This document shows, piece after piece, positions 34,126 to 42,059 of a stretch of DNA of 64,000 bases. The stretch comes from Iamia majanohamensis (GTDB taxonomy: Bacteria; Actinomycetota; Acidimicrobiia; Acidimicrobiales; Iamiaceae). Positions within the stretch are counted from its first letter, which is position 1, and the number at the start of each line of letters is the position of its first letter. The DNA is taken from contig NZ_CP116942.1 of the NCBI RefSeq assembly GCF_028532485.1, forward strand, positions 2,542,001 to 2,606,000. Reading direction: 5' to 3'. The notes below the pieces were generated by a model. That model had not been told where the DNA came from. It saw nothing but the letters and a program-made list of their open reading frames with translations, and ran no database searches. The translations under genes were made by a program, and so were the position numbers.

Positions 34126-35159
34126 CAGGCGAAGAAGACCTTGCCCACGTCGTGGATGTCGCGGGCGACCTGCTTGGGCTCGGCCACCGCCTCGTGCAGC
34201 GGCACCCGGATGATCCGCCCGGCCCGGATGGCGACCATGGTCCCCCACTCGCCGTCGGCCGCCGTCTCCGCCGCAGCCACGCCGAAGCGGCTGGCCAGCA
34301 CCCGGTCGGTGGCCGTCGGCGACCCACCCCGCTGGAGGTAGCCGAGCACCACGACCTTGGTCTCGAAGCCGGTGCGGTCCTCGATCTCGGGGGCGAGGAG
34401 GTGGGCGATGCCCCCGAGGCGCTGGTGGCCGAACTGGTCGACGCCCGGGTCGGGCAGGGAGAGGTCGCCGCCCTCGACGGGGACGGCCCCCTCGGCCACG
34501 ACCACGATGGAGGCGTAGCGGCCCTGCTGGTGGCGGCGCCGCAGGGTGTCGCACACCTCGACGATGTCGAAGGGCTCCTCGGGGACGAGGATCATGGTGG
34601 CCCCGCCGGCGATGCCCGACCAGGTGGCGATGTGGCCCACGTGGCGGCCCATGACCTCGACCAGCATCACCCGGTCGTGGCTCTCGGCGGTGGTGTGGAG
34701 GCGGTCGATGGCGTCGGTGGCGGTGGCCACCGCGGTGTCGAAGCCGAAGGTGACCTCGGTGGCGCCCAGGTCGTTGTCGATGGTCTTGGGCACGCCGACC
34801 ACCGGGATGCCGTCCTCGCCCAGGTCGCGGGCCGCGCCCAGGCTGCCGTTGCCGCCGATGACCACCAGGCCGTCGAGGCCCCGGCGGCTCATCGTCGCCC
34901 GCACCCGCTCGACACCGTCGGGGGTGCCGTAGGGCTGGTGGCGGCTGGTGCCGAGGATGGTGCCGCCCTTGGGGAGGATGCCCCGGCACCGGTCGATGGT
35001 GAGGACGTCGTAGCGGTCCTCCATCAGCCCCTGGTAGCCGTCGTGGAAGCCGATCACCGTGCCGTCGAGGTGGCGCTCCACCTTGCGGACCACGGCGCGG
35101 ATCACGGCGTTGAGGCCGGGGCAGTCGCCTCCGCTGGTCAGCACGCCCAGTCGCACCAC
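34125..35159 (-). CDS. pfkA: 6-phosphofructokinase (mixed-substrate / actinobacterial group)
   Basis: PFK phosphorylates fructose 6-phosphate in glycolysis. The 344-residue protein has LTSGGDCPGLNAVIR at the N-terminus, PKTIDNDL, VMGRHVG and LGYLQRGGSPTATDR. The residue pattern GGNGS gives glycine at the position that separates ATP from pyrophosphate users, so ATP use is likely, with the lysine of PKTIDND typical of the mixed group. The usual acidic residue of GGDGS/GGEGT is asparagine here. The start may be the GTG at 35159 or 35156; a GAGGAGG site at 35169-35163 fits the second slightly better. Confidence 0.93.
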   Translation of the reverse strand: MVRLGVLTSGGDCPGLNAVIRAVVRKVERHLDGTVIGFHDGYQGLMEDRYDVLTIDRCRGILPKGGTILGTSRHQPYGTPDGVERVRATMSRRGLDGLVVIGGNGSLGAARDLGEDGIPVVGVPKTIDNDLGATEVTFGFDTAVATATDAIDRLHTTAESHDRVMLVEVMGRHVGHIATWSGIAGGATMILVPEEPFDIVEVCDTLRRRHQQGRYASIVVVAEGAVPVEGGDLSLPDPGVDQFGHQRLGGIAHLLAPEIEDRTGFETKVVVLGYLQRGGSPTATDRVLASRFGVAAAETAADGEWGTMVAIRAGRIIRVPLHEAVAEPKQVARDIHDVGKVFFA

Positions 35160-35202
35160 GGTCCTCCTCGTCGGCCCGGGGCGCCCGGCCCCGGAGCGGT
35201 CG

Positions 35203-35208
35203 ACACTA
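35203..35208 (-). promoter_or_regulatory. -10 element (TAGTGT) for the phosphofructokinase gene
   Basis: It lies about 43 bases before the GTG; the leader includes GAGGAGG. It is divergent from the glpK -10. Confidence 0.4.
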
Positions 35209-35226
35209 CCGGCCGCCGCCGGCCCC

Positions 35227-35232
35227 TATCGT
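35227..35232 (+). promoter_or_regulatory. -10 element (TATCGT) of a leaderless promoter for glpK
   Basis: It ends eight bases before the ATG at 35241. No ribosome binding site is visible, in agreement with a leaderless message. Confidence 0.5.
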
Positions 35233-35240
35233 CGGCGGCC

Positions 35241-36734
35241 ATGGCAGTCGTCATCGCCCTCGACGCGGGCACCACCGGTGTGCGGGCCTTCGCCGTCGAC
35301 GAGGCCGGGCGGCCCGTCGGCTACCGCTACCAGGAGTTCACCCAGCACTTCCCCCGGCCCGGGTGGGTCGAGCACGACGCGGCCGAGATCTGGACCGCCG
35401 TGGTGGCCGTCACGACCCAGCTGATCTCGTCGCTCGAGGAGCCGGTCGCGGCCCTCGGCATCACCGACCAGCGCGAGACGGTGGTCGCCTGGGACCGCCG
35501 CACCGGCACCCCCCGGCACCGGGCCATCGTCTGGCAGGACCGGCGCACGGCGGCACGCTGCGACGCGCTCCGGGAGCAGGGCGCGCTCGCCACCATCCAG
35601 CCCGCCACCGGCCTGGTGCTCGACCCCTACTTCTCGGCCAGCAAGGTGGAGTGGCTCCTCACCGAGGGCGGGGTCGAGGCCGACGACGACCTGTGCGTGG
35701 GCACCGTGGACAGCTGGCTGCTGTGGAACCTGACCGGGGGCGAGGTGTTCGCCACCGAGGCGTCCAACGCCAGCCGCACCATGCTGTTCGACATCCGCAG
35801 CCTGTCGTGGTCCGACGAGCTGTGCGACCTCTTCGGCGTGCCCCGCTCGGCCCTGGCCGAGGTCCGGCCCACCTCGGGGCGCTTCGGCGAGACCCACGCC
35901 GACAGCGGCCTGCCCCCGGGGATCCCCATCAGCGGCATCGCCGGCGACCAGCAGGCGGCCCTCTTCGGCCAGGCCTGCTTCTCGCCCGGCATGACCAAGA
36001 ACACCTACGGCACCGGCTCGTTCGTCCTCATGAACGTGGGCGACACCTGCCCCGAGCCCGTCGACGGCCTGCTCACCACCGTGGCCTGGACGCTGCCGAC
36101 CGCCGGCGGGGGCAGCCGCACCGACTACGCCTACGAGGGCGCCATCTTCTCCACCGGCTCGGCCGTGCAGTGGCTCCGCGACGGCCTCGGCCTCATCGGC
36201 GCGGCCGAGGAGGTCGGCCCCCTGGCCGAGACCGTCGAGAGCACCGAGGGCGTGTTCCTCGTGCCGGCGTTCACCGGCCTCGGCAGCCCGTGGTGGGACC
36301 CCTACGCGCGCGGCCTGCTGATCGGCTTCACCCGGGGCACCACCGGCGCCCACCTGGCCCGGGCCGTGCTCGAGGCCATGGCCCTGCAGACCCGCGACGT
36401 GGTCGACGCCATGGTCGCGGCCAGCGGGCACGCCGTCACCGAGCTGCGCGCCGACGGCGGCGCCTCGGCCGCGCCCCTCGTGCTGCGGCTCCAGGCCGAC
36501 CAGCTGGGGGTGCCGGTCACCCGCGCCGCGGTGCCCGAGACCACCGCCCTGGGGGCGGCCTACCTGGCCGGGCTGGCCGAGGGCGTGTGGGGCTCGACCG
36601 ACGAGCTGGCCGAGCTGTGGGCCGGCGAGGACCCGGTGCCGCCGGCCACCGACCGGCGGGGGGCCGATGCCCTCCACCGGTCGTGGCTCGAGGCCGTGCG
36701 CCGGTCGCGCAGCTGGGCCGCCGAGGACGCCTGA
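35241..36734 (+). CDS. glpK: Glycerol kinase (GlpK)
   Basis: GlpK makes glycerol 3-phosphate from glycerol and ATP. The 497-residue protein has the full family length. Motifs are ALDAGTTGVRAF at the N-terminus, ITDQRETVVAWDR, IVWQDRRTA, the phosphate-binding YGTGSFVLMN, and the C-terminal TELRADGGASAAPL and PETTALGAAYLAG. No glycerol facilitator or glpD is adjacent. Its only neighbour on this strand direction is none; phosphofructokinase is divergent. Confidence 0.96.
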   Translation: MAVVIALDAGTTGVRAFAVDEAGRPVGYRYQEFTQHFPRPGWVEHDAAEIWTAVVAVTTQLISSLEEPVAALGITDQRETVVAWDRRTGTPRHRAIVWQDRRTAARCDALREQGALATIQPATGLVLDPYFSASKVEWLLTEGGVEADDDLCVGTVDSWLLWNLTGGEVFATEASNASRTMLFDIRSLSWSDELCDLFGVPRSALAEVRPTSGRFGETHADSGLPPGIPISGIAGDQQAALFGQACFSPGMTKNTYGTGSFVLMNVGDTCPEPVDGLLTTVAWTLPTAGGGSRTDYAYEGAIFSTGSAVQWLRDGLGLIGAAEEVGPLAETVESTEGVFLVPAFTGLGSPWWDPYARGLLIGFTRGTTGAHLARAVLEAMALQTRDVVDAMVAASGHAVTELRADGGASAAPLVLRLQADQLGVPVTRAAVPETTALGAAYLAGLAEGVWGSTDELAELWAGEDPVPPATDRRGADALHRSWLEAVRRSRSWAAEDA

Positions 36735-36739
36735 GGGCG

Positions 36740-36868
36740 CTACTGCGACGGAGGCGGCGGGGGCGACCAGCGGCCGCGCCGCTCCATGGTGGGCCCCTTG
36801 GGGCGGCGACGGGGCGGCGGCGCCAGGCCGGCCTTGATGATGGTCGGGGACGGGACGGGCTCGGGCAC
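36740..36868 (-). CDS. Proline/arginine-rich small protein, 42 residues
   Basis: A GTG at 36868 preceded by GAGGAG with five bases between opens a 42-residue frame (VPEPVPSPTIIKAGLAPPP...). It is followed by RRRPKGPTMERRGRW and five prolines. The sequence is basic and has no membrane segment. The strong ribosome binding site is the main support. The gene is 20 bases after the ACT protein and probably co-transcribed with it. I do not recognise it. Confidence 0.5.
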   Translation of the reverse strand: MPEPVPSPTIIKAGLAPPPRRRPKGPTMERRGRWSPPPPPSQ

Positions 36869-36888
36869 GGTGGCTCCTCGGGTCGGGG

Positions 36889-37572
36889 TCAGGGGGTGGG
36901 ACCGGTGGCACTGGGGTGGGCCCGCTGGGAACGGGCGCGGCCGACCTCGCGGGCCCGGGTGCCGGCCACGCGCGCAAGGGCGGCGACCTGCCGTCGCTCC
37001 TTGGCGCGAAAGGGTGTGTCCTGCCGTCCGGCCACCAGGGCCAGGTCGACGCCGGGCAGCGGGGCCCAGGCCACGTCCTCGGCCCCCGTCGGCTGCTCGT
37101 CGCCGCCGGCCCGGGCCCCGGCCACGAAGGCGGCCAGCCAGGCCTCGGTGGGCGCCGGGCCGTGGCTGACCCGCACGGTGCCGGGGCCGAGGTCGACGAC
37201 CGCCGTCCACTCGGCCCCGAGGGTGCGGCTGCCGTGGACCACCAGGGCCTGGAGCAGGTCGTCCATGGTGTCGGCCCCGCAGAGGATCGCCGCCGTCTCC
37301 AGGGCGTCGAGGCGGGGGTCGCGGCCCGCCTCGCCCACCGCCCGCACGTCCTCGACGGTCACCCCGTCGACCTCCTGGACCTCGTCGACCAGCAGGTCGA
37401 CCAGCGAACCCTGGGGCAGGCGGACCACCAGCTCGTCGACGGCCACGCCCTCGCCGGTCTCGAGGATGTCGATGCCGACGACGTCACCCCGCACGGCGCC
37501 GATGCGACTGGCCACCGCGCCGAGGGCACCGGGGCGGTCGGGCAGCCAGACTCGGACGACGTAGGTCTCCAT
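36889..37572 (-). CDS. ACT domain-containing protein
   Basis: The 227-residue protein begins with an ACT domain (METYVVRVWLPDRPGALGAVASRIG), the fold that binds small ligands such as amino acids, in the order strand-helix with the conserved RPGAL turn. About 150 residues follow with no recognised catalytic motif (perhaps GAF-like from the alternating pattern EWTAVVDLGPG...LALVAGR). The start is set by the ATG at 37572 with TAGGTT ending eight bases before it. Ligand and partner are unknown. Confidence 0.82.
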   Translation of the reverse strand: METYVVRVWLPDRPGALGAVASRIGAVRGDVVGIDILETGEGVAVDELVVRLPQGSLVDLLVDEVQEVDGVTVEDVRAVGEAGRDPRLDALETAAILCGADTMDDLLQALVVHGSRTLGAEWTAVVDLGPGTVRVSHGPAPTEAWLAAFVAGARAGGDEQPTGAEDVAWAPLPGVDLALVAGRQDTPFRAKERRQVAALARVAGTRAREVGRARSQRAHPSATGPTP

Positions 37573-37580
37573 GGCGTCGC

Positions 37581-37586
37581 AACCTA
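37581..37586 (-). promoter_or_regulatory. -10 element (TAGGTT) of a leaderless promoter for the ACT gene
   Basis: It ends eight bases before the ATG at 37572. Confidence 0.5.
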
Positions 37587-37648
37587 CGGAGGGCGTGTGA
37601 ACGAGGTGTTTCGCCCCGGGGACACCTCCGTTGCCGTGGCCGGTTCCG

Positions 37649-37666
37649 CTTGACCAGGTGGTCAAG
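37649..37666. promoter_or_regulatory. Perfect palindromic operator for the TetR regulator
   Basis: CTTGACCA-GG-TGGTCAAG is a perfect 8-2-8 inverted repeat. It contains the -35 hexamer of the promoter that reads into the TetR gene, so the protein bound here would block its own transcription. The location and symmetry are typical of TetR autoregulation. Confidence 0.8.
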
Positions 37667-37677
37667 CGAGGTACCGT
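37650..37677 (+). promoter_or_regulatory. Promoter of the TetR gene (TTGACC-16-TACCGT)
   Basis: A -35 TTGACC (37650-37655) and a -10 TACCGT (37672-37677) are separated by 16 bases. The -10 ends six bases before the GTG at 37684, so the message is probably leaderless. Confidence 0.7.
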
Positions 37678-37683
37678 GGGTCC

Positions 37684-38301
37684 GTGGGGACCGAAGAGCG
37701 CCAGCTGACGGCCCGGGGCGAGGAGCGCCGGCGCCAGATCATCGAGGTCGCGACCCGCCTGTTCGCCGAGCGGGGCTACCACCCGACCTCGGTGGCCGAC
37801 GTGGTCGACGCCGTGGGGGTGGGCAAGGGCGTCTTCTACTGGTACTTCCCGTCCAAGGAGGCCCTGCTCGCCGAGATCCTCCGCGAGGGCCAGAAGGGGC
37901 GCCGTCGCCACCAGCGCGACGCCATCGCCGACGTCGACGACCCCGTCGAGCAGATGGAGCGGGGCATCCGCTCGGGCATGGAGTGGATGGCCGCCCACCG
38001 GGAGGTCATGACCCTCATCCGCTTCGCCGCCACCGAGGAGCGCTTCGCCCCCGGCATCCGCAAGGGCGAGGCCGTCGCCGCCCGCGACGCAGCGGAGCCG
38101 CTGGCCCGAGCGATCGCCGAGGGCCGCGTGCCCGAGGCCGATCCCGACCTCCTCGCCCGGGCCGTGGTCGGGGTCACCCAGCACCTGAGCGCCACGCTCA
38201 TCCACGCCGACCCGAGCGCGGATCCCACCCCGGTCATCGACGCCGCGGTGCGCTTCTGCATCGGCGGCATCCTCGCCGCCCCCGCCACCGCGACCGACTA
38301 G
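37684..38301 (+). CDS. TetR family transcriptional regulator
   Basis: The 205-residue protein has the TetR helix-turn-helix at the N-terminus: RRQIIEVATRLFAERGYHPTSVADVVDAVGVGKGVFYWYFPSKEALL (about residues 17-63). A helical ligand-binding domain with no family signature I can name follows. Its promoter overlaps a perfect 18-base palindrome, so autorepression is likely. The membrane protein gene 60 bases downstream on the same strand is a possible target or co-transcribed partner. The divergent ACT gene is about 100 bases away. Confidence 0.93.
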   Translation: MGTEERQLTARGEERRRQIIEVATRLFAERGYHPTSVADVVDAVGVGKGVFYWYFPSKEALLAEILREGQKGRRRHQRDAIADVDDPVEQMERGIRSGMEWMAAHREVMTLIRFAATEERFAPGIRKGEAVAARDAAEPLARAIAEGRVPEADPDLLARAVVGVTQHLSATLIHADPSADPTPVIDAAVRFCIGGILAAPATATD

Positions 38302-38361
38302 GCGCCACCCGCGCCGACCCACGGCGAGGTCCTCGTCAGCGCGTGCCAGACTGCGACCGCG

Positions 38362-38955
38362 ATGACCGACGACGAGCCCACCTCGGAGCCGGAGACCGAC
38401 CGCGACCAGTCCCGCCAGGAGGCCCTCGGCCTGGCCTGCGTGGTGGGGGCGGCCGCGTTCGTGCTGTCCGGGTGGGCCACGACGGCCGGCGCGACCCGGG
38501 CCGCCCGGTTGGCCGACGCCGGACCGGAGGGGTGGGAGGTGATCGAGACGGCGGCCACCGGTGGGGTGGCATCGTCGTTCGCCACGACGGCGGCGGCCCC
38601 GGCGCTCCTCGTGGTCGGCTACCTGGTCGTGATGCTGGGACCGGGCCGTTGGATCGGGCCTCTCGGCACCATGGCCCTCCGGGCCGTCCGCGTGGTCGGG
38701 GCGGTGGTCCTCGCCGCCAGCGTCATCGCCGTCGTCGCCGTGGCGCGCCGGGGCTCCATGCTCGACGTCTTCCTCCCAGTGCAGCCCGACGGCACCCAGG
38801 ACCGGGACGGCATCGTCACCTTCCTCGACCGCACGGGCACGGCGCTGCCCTTCGTGGCGGCGGGCCTCGTCGCCAGCGGCGCCACCTGGCTGGCCCATCG
38901 AGCCCTCACCGAGCTCCCCTTCGTCGGCCCCGAGGACGAGGCCGAGCCGCACTGA
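38362..38955 (+). CDS. Membrane protein with four predicted transmembrane segments
   Basis: The 197-residue protein has an acidic N-terminus and hydrophobic segments at about residues 25-45, 72-95, 110-130 and 160-180. It ends in an acidic tail. I recognise no family. A CAGACT hexamer nine bases upstream is a weak -10. It follows the TetR gene and could be read from the same message. A 14-base direct repeat (38314-38327 and 39021-39034) brackets it, possibly by chance. Confidence 0.65.
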   Translation: MTDDEPTSEPETDRDQSRQEALGLACVVGAAAFVLSGWATTAGATRAARLADAGPEGWEVIETAATGGVASSFATTAAAPALLVVGYLVVMLGPGRWIGPLGTMALRAVRVVGAVVLAASVIAVVAVARRGSMLDVFLPVQPDGTQDRDGIVTFLDRTGTALPFVAAGLVASGATWLAHRALTELPFVGPEDEAEPH

Positions 38956-39218
38956 CCGTGCGCGCTGCGTCGGTGGCCACCGCCCTCCCCACCGCAGCCG
39001 CGACCGCCTCATCGCCTCACCCGACCCACGGCGACGAGGCCCAGGTGACCTCCGGGCGCTCCCCTCCTCGATCCGGCTCCTGCCCGCCGACGGCTCGCCT
39101 CGTGGCGGCCCGACCGACGACGCCGCAGACCCGCGACGCCTCCGACCTGGCCTCGGCGCCCTCCCATGCGTCGTCAGCGGCGCGTCGTGCAGGCGGGTCC
39201 CGCACATCGGGCCGAGCG
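38956..39218. other. Intergenic region, no gene supported
   Basis: This is 263 bases between the membrane protein and the convergent DUF222/HNH gene. Open frames here are short and have no start signal. No strong hairpin or promoter was found. It contains the second copy of the 14-base repeat CCGACCCACGGCGA. Confidence 0.5.
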
Positions 39219-40688
39219 TCAGGCTGCGGGTGGTCCTCGGGTCGTGGTGGGGCCGTCACCGGTGGTGCGGCCCGGGGTGCGACACCGGGCGCGTCGTCGG
39301 CGTGCCGGTGGTGACCCGTCGTCGCTGTCGACGTCTCCATCCACTGCGGTCTGGGGGGTCGGGACCCGGGTCGGGGTGAAGAAGACAGCCTCGCGGTCGA
39401 GGCGTTCGCCGGTGGGGCCCTGGTAGGGGGCGACGGTGGGCATGTCGGCGGGCCTGGGTGGTCGGGCGCGGGTGGCGCCGGCCATGGGCCGGCCGGTCTC
39501 GTCGGTGAAGACCACCCCGTTCGGGTCATCGGCGTTGCCGGTGATGCCGAGGTGGCCCTGGTGGTGGAGGCGGTGGTGCCGGGAGCAGAGGCAGATGAGG
39601 TTGTGGGTGTCTGTGACCCCGTCGTCTTCCCAGTGGACGATGTGGTGGACCTGCAGCCACCAGGTCTGGTCGCAGCCGGGGACGCGGCAGCCGCGGTCGC
39701 GGTGCTCGATGAGCCGCCGGATCCGGCGGGGGACGATGTGCTTGGTGCGCCCCAGGTTCACCGGGGCCCCATCCTTCTCCCAGACGACCTCGGCATCGGC
39801 GTCGCAGGTCAGGTAGCGGCGCAGCTCGTCGGGGAGGACGCCGGCCATGTGCGCGGAGGCCATCCACCCGTCCCCCGACCGGGTGCCCTCGAGGTGGACC
39901 AGCACCCGGGCCCTCGACGCCACCCCCGCCCCGGCCGCGCCACCGGAGAGCACCGAGTGGGCCATCCCGACCACCGCGTCGGCCCACGACGGCACCGGCA
40001 CCTCCAGTCCCTTGGTCGAGCGGCCCTCGGCCACCGCGGCGACCTTCGCCGCCGTCCGGGCCTGGTCGTGGAGCCGGTCCCGCACCGCCTTCAGCGCGCC
40101 CTCGACCGCCAGTCCCTCGTCGGCCGGGAGGCGGAGGCGGGCCCACCACTGGCCGGACTCCTCGGTCCCGAAGGACATGTCCCGATCCGCCTCCGGGTCC
40201 TTGGGGACCTCGGGCTCGGCGGCGGTCGGCTCGGGGACATCCGAGGGTCTCGCCTGGGCGTCGAACCCGTAGTCCCTGGTGGCGGTGGCGATCTGGGCCA
40301 CCGTCGCATCCTCGGCCAACAAGGCGACCGACGCCTCGAACTCGGCCGGGGTGTAGCGGGCCACGCACGCGGCTTGGTCGAACGACAGGCGGCCCTCGGC
40401 GAACATGCCCATCGTCACCGGCAGCACCGGCGCCCGCCGGGCCAACGCCACCACCCGCTGCGCCGTCGGCCGCGCGACACCCGCCCGCCACATCAGCCAC
40501 TGCACCGGCGTGTGCACCCGGTGCCCCTGCCACGACCCCTCCGCCAACGCCCGCACCACCAGGTCCACCAGCCGGGCCTCCGCCGCGTTCCGCACCCCCG
40601 CCACCACCGCCAGCTCGGCCTCGAACACGTCCCGCGCCGCACCCGCAGCCGCCACCCTCTGCGCCTCGGGAGTCGCCGTCATCGCCAT
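39219..40688 (-). CDS. DUF222 and HNH endonuclease domain protein (13E12-repeat type)
   Basis: From the ATG at 40688 the protein is 489 residues. An N-terminal DUF222-type helical region (ARLVDLVVRALAEGSWQGH...GVARPTAQRVVALARRAP) makes up most of it. A C-terminal HNH domain (RDRGCRVPGCDQTWWLQVHHIVHWEDDG...NLICLCSRHHRLHH) with four metal-binding residues follows, then a Pro/Arg/Thr-rich disordered tail. The family is very common in actinobacteria, often in many copies per genome, and its role is unknown; mobility has been suggested for the mycobacterial 13E12 repeats. TACTGT ends six bases before the ATG. Confidence 0.9.
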   Translation of the reverse strand: MAMTATPEAQRVAAAGAARDVFEAELAVVAGVRNAAEARLVDLVVRALAEGSWQGHRVHTPVQWLMWRAGVARPTAQRVVALARRAPVLPVTMGMFAEGRLSFDQAACVARYTPAEFEASVALLAEDATVAQIATATRDYGFDAQARPSDVPEPTAAEPEVPKDPEADRDMSFGTEESGQWWARLRLPADEGLAVEGALKAVRDRLHDQARTAAKVAAVAEGRSTKGLEVPVPSWADAVVGMAHSVLSGGAAGAGVASRARVLVHLEGTRSGDGWMASAHMAGVLPDELRRYLTCDADAEVVWEKDGAPVNLGRTKHIVPRRIRRLIEHRDRGCRVPGCDQTWWLQVHHIVHWEDDGVTDTHNLICLCSRHHRLHHQGHLGITGNADDPNGVVFTDETGRPMAGATRARPPRPADMPTVAPYQGPTGERLDREAVFFTPTRVPTPQTAVDGDVDSDDGSPPARRRRARCRTPGRTTGDGPTTTRGPPAA

Positions 40689-40694
40689 GCCCCC

Positions 40695-40700
40695 ACAGTA
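40695..40700 (-). promoter_or_regulatory. -10 element (TACTGT) of a leaderless promoter for the DUF222/HNH gene
   Basis: It ends six bases before the ATG at 40688, which argues against the longer reading from 40733. Confidence 0.5.
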
Positions 40701-40770
40701 CGAAGGGGGTGTGACAGCGAACCGGGCTCGCACGCGCGACCGGTTCGGCTCGGTCTCCGGGGGGCGCCGC

Positions 40771-41949
40771 TCAGCCGAGCTTGGTGAGGGCGCGCTTCAT
40801 GTTGCGGATGCCCTGGCCGATGCGCTGCTCGTTCTCGATGAGGGCGAAGCGGACGTGGCCCTCGCCGCCGGGGCCGAAGCCGACGCCGGGCGAGGTCGCG
40901 ACCTGGGCCTCGCGCACGAGGAACGAGCAGAACTCGACCGAGCCCATCTCCCGGTAGGGCTCGGGGATGGGCGCCCAGGCGAACATCGTGCCCTGGGGCG
41001 GGGTCATCTCCCAGCCGATGCGGGCGAGCCCGTCGCACAGTGCGTCGCGGCGGCGCTGGTACACCTGCTGCACCTCGGTGGGGTGGTCCTTGGCCTCGTT
41101 GAGGGTGACCGTCGCCGCGATCTGCACGGGCTGGAAGGTGCCGTAGTCGAGGTAGGACTTGAGCTTCTGGAGGGCGGCCACGATCTCGGCGTTGCCGACC
41201 AGGTAGGCCACCCGCCAGCCGGCCATGGAGAACGACTTGGTCATGGAGTAGAGCTCCACGGCCACGTCCTTGGCCCCCTCGGCCTGGAGGATCGAGGGCG
41301 GCTGGTAGCCGTCGTAGCCCAGGTCGGCGTAGGCGTTGTCGTGGACGATGACGATCTCCTTCTCCTTGGCCAGGTCCACCAGCCGCTGGAAGAAGTCGAG
41401 GTCGACGCACGTCGTCGTCGGGTTGTGGGGGAAGGAGACGACCAGCACCCGGGGGCGGGGCCAGGCGCTGTCGATGGCCTCGGTGATCTCGCCGATGAGG
41501 TCGCGGTCGGCGCCGCCCATGGGGATGTACTGCACCCCGGCGCCGGCGAACAGCGGGCCCCAGATGTGGATGGGGTACGACGGCGAGGGGACGAGGGCCG
41601 AGTCGCCCGGGCCGAGCAGCACCCACATGAGGTGGCTGAAGCCCTCCTTGGCCCCGATGGTGGTGAGCACCTCGCGCTCGGGGTCGAGGGCCACGCCGAA
41701 GCGGCGGATGTAGAGGTCGGCCACGGCCTCGCGGAGCTTCGGGAGGCCCCGGCTGGAGGAGTACCGGTGGTTGCGGGCGTTGCGGGCCGCCTCCGACAGC
41801 TTCTCCACCGCGATCTCGGGCGACGGCAGGTCCGGGTTGCCGAACCCCAGGTCGATGACGTCCTGGCCGTCGCGACGGGCCTGCACCTTCAACGAGTCGA
41901 TGATCGTGAAGACGTAGGGCGGCAGCGACGAGATCCGACGGAACTCCAT
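40771..41949 (-). CDS. PLP-dependent class I/II aminotransferase (AlaA / DapL-like)
   Basis: The 392-residue protein is a fold-type I aminotransferase. The PLP lysine is Lys238 in YSMTKSFSMAGWR, and the aspartate that binds the PLP nitrogen is in VHDNAYADLGY. SFPHNPTT holds the substrate-binding Asn, and the C-terminal arginine is in HVRFALIEN. Its closest resemblance is to AlaA-type alanine aminotransferases and to LL-diaminopimelate aminotransferase. Which one cannot be told without comparison; MurE needs meso-diaminopimelate in this organism. The ATG is set by TAGGGT ending seven bases upstream. Confidence 0.9.
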   Translation of the reverse strand: MEFRRISSLPPYVFTIIDSLKVQARRDGQDVIDLGFGNPDLPSPEIAVEKLSEAARNARNHRYSSSRGLPKLREAVADLYIRRFGVALDPEREVLTTIGAKEGFSHLMWVLLGPGDSALVPSPSYPIHIWGPLFAGAGVQYIPMGGADRDLIGEITEAIDSAWPRPRVLVVSFPHNPTTTCVDLDFFQRLVDLAKEKEIVIVHDNAYADLGYDGYQPPSILQAEGAKDVAVELYSMTKSFSMAGWRVAYLVGNAEIVAALQKLKSYLDYGTFQPVQIAATVTLNEAKDHPTEVQQVYQRRRDALCDGLARIGWEMTPPQGTMFAWAPIPEPYREMGSVEFCSFLVREAQVATSPGVGFGPGGEGHVRFALIENEQRIGQGIRNMKRALTKLG

Positions 41950-41956
41950 CCGGCGC

Positions 41957-41962
41957 ACCCTA
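41957..41962 (-). promoter_or_regulatory. -10 element (TAGGGT) of a leaderless promoter for the aminotransferase
   Basis: It ends seven bases before the ATG at 41949, favouring this start over one three codons upstream. Confidence 0.5.
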
Positions 41963-42059
41963 CAACCGCCCCTCCCCCGCCCCCAGCGGGATCGCCCCGG
42001 CCCCGCGCCGCCGGCCGTGGTGCCCGGCGTCGGTGGGCGGCGGGTGCCAGGATCGGGCG

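Noticed and set aside
39219-40688. DUF222/HNH gene as a homing endonuclease or active mobile element
   Set aside because: No terminal repeats, no intron or intein host gene and no target duplication are visible. The family is common as a plain chromosomal gene.
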